Shown here piece after piece: positions 8,629 through 14,185 of a stretch of 14,185 bases of DNA (position 1 is the stretch's first letter; every line of letters starts with the position of its first letter). The translations under genes were made by a program, and so were the position numbers. This stretch comes from Zelonia costaricensis (taxonomy: Eukaryota > Euglenozoa > Kinetoplastea > Trypanosomatida > Trypanosomatidae). The notes beneath the pieces were generated by a model. It was not told the origin of the DNA. It saw only the letters and a list, made by a program, of their open reading frames with translations, and did no database searches. The stretch lies in NCBI GenBank assembly GCA_030849075.1, contig JASAOO010002936.1, positions 1-14,185 on the forward strand, in the 5' to 3' direction.

Positions 8629-10262
8629 AAAGACGTCCGACAAGCGAAGCAGGACGAAGTGAGAAATTTAACGGACAGCGTCAATAGCCTCGGCGTGTGC
8701 CAGCACGGTCGCACCCTTTCTTTTCCTGTTGTTGGCTTCCTGTTATGTGCACTTTTTGGGAGGATGACCGAGATGTTGGAACGGTCAGCTCAGGGAACAG
8801 CAGATGCACGGTGAGGCAGAGGGGTTGTGGGGGACGCCGAGTTGGAGAACGCAAAGGCACGCGTCTCTATGACAAGTTCACACACAAAGAACCCAAAGGT
8901 GCGTCGAGCAGCCAATCACCTTTGCGTCCTTGCCTGGAACGTTTGCTTTCTGGCGAGTTTCGCAAGACAATCACACCCACTCACGTGCACCGGATACGTC
9001 GCTTCTTCCTTTCCTTGACTGTCCGTTTACACGAGTCCGTGCGAGCAGACCGCGCGCTGTAAACTGCGGCTTTTGCGTTCCCTTTTCTTCACAGTGGCAA
9101 GTCGATGGCCGCGAGTGAGAGAGTGTCTGTGCTGCTGTCGTGCAACGACACCGAAAACGCTGGGAGCTACTCGTGTGATGCCTGTGTGCGTTGGTGCGTC
9201 TCTACACGTACCGCCGTGTTGCGCAGGATGCCGTTGGGACGGAGTACGCCGCCTGGACCAAAAATGGCGCAAGACGAGTGGGGAGCTTGCGAGTGAAGGG
9301 GGGAGTCTTGCCGGTTGCTGCACGTTACACCGAGAAAGCACAGGAGCAGGTAGCCCGGACACAAACCGGCGAGACCAGATCGTAAAACCGGCGCTAACAG
9401 GAAACACCGCTGCGAAGCTGAGGCACGTACTCACGTTAGCTGTACAAGAGGCAAAAACGGGATGTGCGGCGAGGAAAGAGGGTGTGGCAGAGTGCTGTGT
9501 GGGGGCGGAAAGTCGGAGGGGACGGGGAGGAGTAGGGAGCAGTAGCAAGAAATGCGTATGCGAGCACAGTGTATGGGTGGGGAGGTGCGTCACTTGGGAG
9601 ATAATTCAGGTTCGTCCGTGCGAGCTTGTGACCCGTGGAGCTGCGTCGTGGCGGCAGCGGTGGGCAGCGTCGGGCGTGCGTCGATTTGTTTCAGCAACGT
9701 CCGTTCCAAGTAGAGGAGAAGTGCAAAGCGGAAACCACAGAATAGATTCCGGGGTGTGCGCTGTTGTAGGTGTCAAATCTCATTTGAATGGAACACCAGC
9801 ATTGCCAGAGAGGCCTGTGGCGCCAAACGCCGGCACGCAAAGCCGCCACCTCCACGGAGTGCCCCGTGCTGGCGCGCTGGCGACACCGTGCCCTCGTGTG
9901 CCCGCCACCTGGCGACTGCCAGCGATCCGCAGAGCGGCGCCCCAGCGCAGCTGCCGAAGCAGTACCTTGCACCGCGTCACGTGCTGTGGTCATTCACAGC
10001 CGGTGCTTTTTGTCTTTTTTTTTCCTCCGAGCCTTTTTATTTCGATCGTGGAGAAGTGCACGGGCCAAGGGCAAAAGCGTGGCGAATCCCAAAGACACCC
10101 CCGGTGGGTTGTGCTGGGAGTCTTGAGGAACTCCTCGTCCTCCTCCGGTGTTGAGAGACACGAGAGAAAGGGAGAGGAAAAAGGGGGAGAGGAAGGCAAC
10201 GAGAAGAGGGATTACAAGCTTTGAGGAAAGCGGGAACAGGTCACTAGAGACTTCGACACGCT

Positions 10263-10277
10263 CACACACACACACAC
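10263..10277. repeat. Short CA repeat followed by GCAC units
   Basis: (CA)7 followed at 10279-10292 by CGCACGCACGCACA. It lies about 240 nt downstream of the paralogue B stop codon, in its 3' UTR. Confidence 0.85.
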
Positions 10278-10375
10278 CCGCACGCACGCACAGACTCTCA
10301 CCTTCGTCGACGTGCACGAGGACATGAAAAGCTGCCTTGGCAGAGTGAGCGTTTGTATCATCTTTGTTTTACAAA

Positions 10376-10387
10376 GGGGGGGGGGGG
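10376..10387. repeat. G12 homopolymer (C12 on the sense strand)
   Basis: Twelve consecutive G on plus, about 130 nt after the stop codon of paralogue B. On plus it directly follows CTTTGTTTTACAAA, and its first G completes a 6-bp inverted repeat CTTTGT/ACAAAG (10362-10376). The run length may be uncertain because homopolymers are prone to sequencing error. Confidence 0.85.
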
Positions 10388-10461
10388 AAACAGCAACGAA
10401 GATAATGAAAGCGAAAGCGGCAGTAGGTGATTTCTAGGTTTTCTAGCCGCGAAGTCAACAC

Positions 10462-10514
10462 GCAGCGGCACCTCAACTTCTTCTCGAGTTTCTCTCCTTT
10501 GTGAGGTGCGCTGC
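10462..10514 (-). other. Stem-loop directly after the stop codon of paralogue B
   Basis: Immediately after the TAA at 10517-10515 the sense strand reads GCAGCGCACCTCA (10514-10502). A 26-nt loop follows (10501-10476), then TGAGGTGCCGCTGC (10475-10462). The arms pair over 13 bp with a single bulged C. The transcript could thus form a stable hairpin whose base touches the stop codon. It is seen directly in the sequence. A role in mRNA stability or termination is speculation. No comparable hairpin follows the stop codon of paralogue A. Confidence 0.6.
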
Positions 10515-13500
10515 TTACATGATGCGGCGGAGAATGTGCGTGATGGAGGGCTGGTGAAGGAGGTAGCGAACGGGACTGACACTGGCGGCCAGCGCGGAAG
10601 CCACACCCATGACGACGATGATGGCAAACTGCACTGTTGGGAAGGGAAAGGGTACGTACAGCTGGGTAAAGAGTGCGCTTTGCATGAGCATCGTTGTGGC
10701 CACTGCCGTGCCAATCAGCAAGCCCAGAAGGCCCGAGGCGAAGACGAGAAGAAAGGCTTCCCAGATGTACACGCGGTACACCTGGAGATGCGACATGCCC
10801 AAACACAGCAGCACGCCCACCTCCTTCGACGACTCCAGCACGTTCGCTGACATGCTGCTCATGAGGGAGAAGAGGCAGATGAGCATGATCATGATTTGGG
10901 TGACGACGAAGAAGACGCTGAATATCTTCTTGGTGGTTCGCACATCGGACAGCGAGTCGGTGAGGTCGTCCATGCCATGGGCGATGTTGCGCGCACTCAG
11001 CCACTGCCGCACAAACGTCTTGACAGCGTCGTAGTCGTCTGGTGACCGTACGCGCAAGAAGAGCGCCCGCACGCTCATCACGTTGCAGCTCAGGTAGGGA
11101 ATGCTCGTCTGCCGCGCCGCCGCGGGCAGGCCGAGGAGGACCTCGCCCATGTTATTGGGGAACTTGGTCATGAGAAACAGCGGCGAGCTGTCCATCACGG
11201 CCACCGCGGTGCCGACGGTGAGGACGGTCTGCGTCCGCGGTGCCATTGTCACGGCGCCGGACGCGCTTGTCGTGCGCCGCACCACCGTCGCCGTCGTCTC
11301 CCACACAAACGGACTCGACGAGTTTTCCAGCGCAAAGACGCGGCTCGTCGTGGTGGCAACGATTGCTTTGTGTTGGCCCTTGCGGCTATATAGGGAGCCG
11401 GCGAGGCCATAGCGGCCGACGCTGTCGTCGTACGAGTCCACAATCACAAAGTGCGAGTTCACCACGTCGTACAGGTTCGGCGGAATGGGGCTGACGGACG
11501 ACATGAAGCTCTGCGACCGGCCGATCGTCCGCATCCGCACCGAGCGCTGCGGCCACACGCTGCTCCCGTCCAGGGCCGCCATGCGGTACGTGAAACCCGT
11601 CACGACGTCGTCCCCGAGCACGGCGCGCACGTCGTGCTGGAGCTGGATGAGGTCTTCGTAGTAGACGGCAATGCCCTGCCCGCGAATGCCCATCTCGTTC
11701 TCGGCGTGCACCGAGGTCTGCTCGTACGCGTACACGACGCCGTCGCTGCCAATCGACCTCTGCTGCGCGTACGCCGGTGTCACGCCCATCTCGGGCCGGC
11801 GACCGGCTGGCATGTACACGGTGATGTCGGCACCGCGCTGCCGCAGGATCGAGTACTCGAGCGAGAGCACCTCGATCTGGAACGCCACCGTCACGAAGAC
11901 CACAAAGCCAACCGAAAGACTGTACATGAGGGTTGACTGGCGGTTGCGGACCCGGTGTGCGGCGAGGCTCTTGCCCACCATCGATCGCACCGCAGGGCAC
12001 TCCCAGAACAGCAGCACCCCCCGCAGCGTCGTCTCCACGACGCGCTGCAGGTTGGTGGCGAGCAGCACGAGCCCACCCAGCATGCCGAGCAGCACCCCAA
12101 AGGTCATGAGGAACAAGAGAGGCAGGTTCAAGGTGAGGAGGCTGTTAGGGAAAAAGACGTAGAGGCACATGCCGGCCAGTGCGCCCAGGAAGCCGAGGCC
12201 AAACATGAGGGCGTCCGTCTCGCGTGAGCGACCGCGCTGGATGCTGTACAGGACGCCGGTGCTGCGCCCCCGCGTTGTGTCGAGCGCCTTGGGCAGCGAC
12301 ATGGCGATGAGGGCGTAGAGCGGCAGGATGGCGGCGAGAAAGGGCACGCCGAGGCCCACTAGCGTGGCCCAGCCGACGGCCGAGGCGGAGACCATCGGGT
12401 GGAGCGGGATGGCGGCCAGCTGCAGAACGACACCGCGCACGATCCAGTACCCGAGCTGCCCCGTCACCAGCCCGAACACCCACGCAGGGAGGGCGAAGAA
12501 GTACGTGTTGGTGAAAACGAGCATGACGAGGTGCAGTCGCGTGAAGCCGATCATGCGCTGAATGCCCATCTCGTACGTCTTCGTCTCGACCCCAATGGAG
12601 AGAAGCGTGTAGATGAGCAGGATGCTCAGCAGACTCAGTGCCAGCACGACGACAGAGATGATGAGCCCCACAAAGGAGTTGAAGTACTCCATCGTTTTCA
12701 AGAACGCGAGCAGTGGGGTGCGCTCCGTGATCTGGTTCGCGCCAACGGCCCTGGTGACCACCTTGCCCCAATCCCAGACCGACGCACGTATGCTCGCGTA
12801 CGTCGACTGCACGTACACCCGATTCCGCATCGCCTCGGGCATCTGGAAGGTGACTGACGTGGCGTACTCGGCCGGAATGGTGCTGCGCACGCGTTCTCGG
12901 TCGTCTGCCGAGAAGGGCGGGGCGAGGGCATCGGCCACCAGCCCGGAGAAGTCCCGCGGCGGCACGAGCACGTAGAAGTCACCGGGTGCGTCGGTGTACA
13001 GGGCGTCGTCCACGACGGCGCCGACGCGGAAGGCAAAGAGCACACGCGGGTTGCTGAAGAAGGGATCGTGCACTTGCCAGAAAGCGTGCCGGAGGGTTTC
13101 ATGAATCTCTGTCGTCGCCAAGACGGTGTCACCCACCTCCATCTTCAGCGCGCCAAGCAGTGAGGCTGAGATCGCGACAGAGCCGTGCGGCAGCCGATCC
13201 ACCACAGCGGCTACCGCAAACGCCTGCTCGGAAAGCGGTGTCGCCGCATTCGTGGCCCCGATCACTGCGATGTGGATGTCCTCTGAATTCCCGTGGCAGT
13301 ACGTACTCATACAGGTCCCTTGGCAGAGCACACAGGCATTGCTCGGGCTGTTGCCCTGAGCGGCGAAGCACCCGCTGTTGTCGTCGTTCCCGCCGTGCGC
13401 CGCGGGTTTGTACCACAGCGACTGAATGGTGCCGTTGGGCAGCGCGCACTCAGCCGCCGTCGTCGCCCTCGCCCGAATTGCGATACGGTAGGCGTGTCCG

Positions 13501-14105
13501 CGGTACGCCTCGGGCAGCTGGTCCGCCCTGGCGGCGATGCGGGTGTAATTGAGCGACGCCGCGCGACTCGCAGCCCCGCCGGCGCTGAGCACGAGATCCA
13601 GTGGGCCGTTGGACGCCTCCGCGAGGCGCAGGCCGACGATGGCGAAGGTGGAGAGGATGGAAATCATGATTACGCACACAAAGACAACGGTGCAGACGGA
13701 GCAGAAGCTGAGCAGGTAGGCGCCCTTGCGCGCGCTCGCATCGGTTTTGGTCAGAGTCAACATCAACTGCAGGCGCGCCGAGGAGCCAAGCGTGTCCGTC
13801 CACGTTTCTCGTAGCCACGACCGCCACGACTGCAGCTTCGCGTCGTCGTCGTCATCCAGCAGGTCAACTCGCGTGCGACGGTGTTGCTGCTTGAGCGCAG
13901 GCTTCACGACTTGGCCGATAACCGGCTCGGGCGGCGGGCACGCAGAGGACAGCTTCTTCTTGTTGCTTACCTTCTGCGCGCCTCCAAAGTTCCGCGCCTG
14001 GCATTCCTCGCCCCAGTGCGAGAAGGCGCCGCCGCTCCTGCCTACCGGGGACAGCGCGTATCGCAGCCGATGGGGCCCTTCAGAGACGACCGACGTGGCG
14101 CGCAT
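10515..14105 (-). CDS. FtsX/ABC3-like duplicated permease, paralogue B (1196 aa)
   Basis: Paralogue of the gene at 2909-6304 with the same ten-TM, two-ectodomain plan. A cytosolic N-terminus (1-130) carries an acidic run LLDDDDDAK (82-90), matching the YDDD patch of A. TM1 is about 131-158; ectodomain 1 159-473; TM2 474-502; coupling motif GVETKTYEMGIQRMIG 505-520; TM3 524-556; TM4 572-600; TM5 632-652; TM6 660-684; TM7 727-750; ectodomain 2 751-1059; TM8 1060-1086; second motif SKEVGVLLCLGMS 1093-1105; TM9 1110-1140; TM10 1154-1181. Ectodomain 1 has a cysteine cluster (220, 246, 258, 261, 265, 270). Sequons are at 186, 224 and 928. The C-terminus shares PSITHILRR with A. Ectodomain 2 is about 60 residues longer than in A. 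The ATG at 14105 is the first one after a strong acceptor AG at 14135-14134; the frame is open upstream to the window edge but has no other in-frame ATG there. It ends in TAA. It lacks an ATPase domain, so an ABC partner would act in trans. The cargo is not deducible. Confidence 0.93.
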   Translation of the reverse strand: MRATSVVSEGPHRLRYALSPVGRSGGAFSHWGEECQARNFGGAQKVSNKKKLSSACPPPEPVIGQVVKPALKQQHRRTRVDLLDDDDDAKLQSWRSWLRETWTDTLGSSARLQLMLTLTKTDASARKGAYLLSFCSVCTVVFVCVIMISILSTFAIVGLRLAEASNGPLDLVLSAGGAASRAASLNYTRIAARADQLPEAYRGHAYRIAIRARATTAAECALPNGTIQSLWYKPAAHGGNDDNSGCFAAQGNSPSNACVLCQGTCMSTYCHGNSEDIHIAVIGATNAATPLSEQAFAVAAVVDRLPHGSVAISASLLGALKMEVGDTVLATTEIHETLRHAFWQVHDPFFSNPRVLFAFRVGAVVDDALYTDAPGDFYVLVPPRDFSGLVADALAPPFSADDRERVRSTIPAEYATSVTFQMPEAMRNRVYVQSTYASIRASVWDWGKVVTRAVGANQITERTPLLAFLKTMEYFNSFVGLIISVVVLALSLLSILLIYTLLSIGVETKTYEMGIQRMIGFTRLHLVMLVFTNTYFFALPAWVFGLVTGQLGYWIVRGVVLQLAAIPLHPMVSASAVGWATLVGLGVPFLAAILPLYALIAMSLPKALDTTRGRSTGVLYSIQRGRSRETDALMFGLGFLGALAGMCLYVFFPNSLLTLNLPLLFLMTFGVLLGMLGGLVLLATNLQRVVETTLRGVLLFWECPAVRSMVGKSLAAHRVRNRQSTLMYSLSVGFVVFVTVAFQIEVLSLEYSILRQRGADITVYMPAGRRPEMGVTPAYAQQRSIGSDGVVYAYEQTSVHAENEMGIRGQGIAVYYEDLIQLQHDVRAVLGDDVVTGFTYRMAALDGSSVWPQRSVRMRTIGRSQSFMSSVSPIPPNLYDVVNSHFVIVDSYDDSVGRYGLAGSLYSRKGQHKAIVATTTSRVFALENSSSPFVWETTATVVRRTTSASGAVTMAPRTQTVLTVGTAVAVMDSSPLFLMTKFPNNMGEVLLGLPAAARQTSIPYLSCNVMSVRALFLRVRSPDDYDAVKTFVRQWLSARNIAHGMDDLTDSLSDVRTTKKIFSVFFVVTQIMIMLICLFSLMSSMSANVLESSKEVGVLLCLGMSHLQVYRVYIWEAFLLVFASGLLGLLIGTAVATTMLMQSALFTQLYVPFPFPTVQFAIIVVMGVASALAASVSPVRYLLHQPSITHILRRIM

Positions 14106-14133
14106 GCCGCGTACGCCAGTAAGCGCACGAGTC

Positions 14134-14170
14134 CTCGGGTACGAAAGGGGGAGTGGGGGAAAGAAGCAAG
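14134..14170 (-). promoter_or_regulatory. Trans-splice acceptor of paralogue B
   Basis: Read on the minus strand, a C/T-rich tract (CTTCTTTCCCCCACTCCCCC and on) runs into CGTACCCGAG. The AG at 14135-14134 is the first AG after the tract, and no other AG occurs upstream to the window edge. This is the usual shape of a kinetoplastid spliced-leader acceptor. It would leave a 28-nt gene-encoded 5' UTR before the ATG at 14105, with no other ATG between, which supports that start. The exact site is inferred. Confidence 0.72.
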
Positions 14171-14185
14171 TGGATTGGGTAGTTG

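Larger units (their letters stand above)
6640..10461 (-). other. Long intergenic region, inferred 3' UTR of paralogue B plus spacer
   Basis: About 3.8 kb with no ORF I accept as a gene on either strand. Much of it is purine-rich on the plus strand, with A- and G-runs, CA and CAA repeats and shadow ORFs of biased composition (S, F, L, C, V on minus; K, R, E, Q, T on plus). In trypanosomatids the poly(A) site of an upstream gene is usually set a few hundred bases before the next acceptor, so most of this should be 3' UTR of paralogue B. Within it, about 9780-10005 is GC-rich, balanced sequence unlike its surroundings, and about 8690-9090 is locally pyrimidine-rich on plus. No tRNA, rRNA or CRISPR structure was seen. 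Confidence 0.5.

Noticed and set aside
9027..9593. 188-codon open frame on minus
   Set aside because: Starts with GTG, has P/S/H/L-rich repeat-like composition and overlaps other frames with no conserved features.
9073..10224. 383-codon open frame on plus
   Set aside because: It starts with TTG, runs opposite to the permease genes, has no recognisable domain or membrane pattern, and crosses both GC-rich and purine-rich blocks with abrupt composition changes. Long frames arise easily in such GC-rich DNA.

Overview
The window looks like nuclear chromosome DNA from a trypanosomatid, most likely Leishmania or a close relative. Two very long, intron-free, GC-rich genes lie on the same (minus) strand. 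They are separated by kilobases of low-complexity sequence that is purine-rich on the plus strand, hence pyrimidine-rich on the sense strand, and carries many CA microsatellites. Each gene start is preceded by a polypyrimidine run and an AG that suit spliced-leader trans-splicing. No bacterial ribosome-binding sites or promoters are visible. The genus is an inference from this architecture.

Layout, in minus-strand transcription order (right to left). 14170-14134 is a clear trans-splice acceptor. 14105-10515 encodes a 1196-residue polytopic membrane protein, called here permease B. 10514-6440 is about 4 kb without a convincing gene and should hold the 3' UTR of permease B; it contains a hairpin abutting the stop codon, a C12 tract, a GC-rich island, CA and CAA repeats and several acceptor-like sites. 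6633-6438 is the best acceptor region for the next gene. 6304-2909 encodes permease A (1131 residues from the first ATG), a clear paralogue of B. 2908-1 is its 3' flank, with two G-quadruplex motifs, a CA repeat and a 70-bp perfect direct repeat split by one N that looks like an unmerged contig join. At 435-265 another acceptor announces a third minus-strand gene whose body lies off the left end.

Both proteins have the layout of a doubled FtsX/ABC3 permease: ten predicted membrane segments, two large extracytoplasmic domains (after segments 1 and 7), and two copies of the cytosolic FtsX-type coupling motif (GVETKTYE.GIQRM.G and SKE.GVLLC.GMS). No ATP-binding cassette is encoded here, so if they work as FtsX/MacB/LolCE-type mechanotransmitters or exporters the ATPase must be elsewhere. 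This tandem pair of bacterial-style permeases with lineage-specific ectodomains in a eukaryote is the most interesting content of the window. The substrate is unknown.
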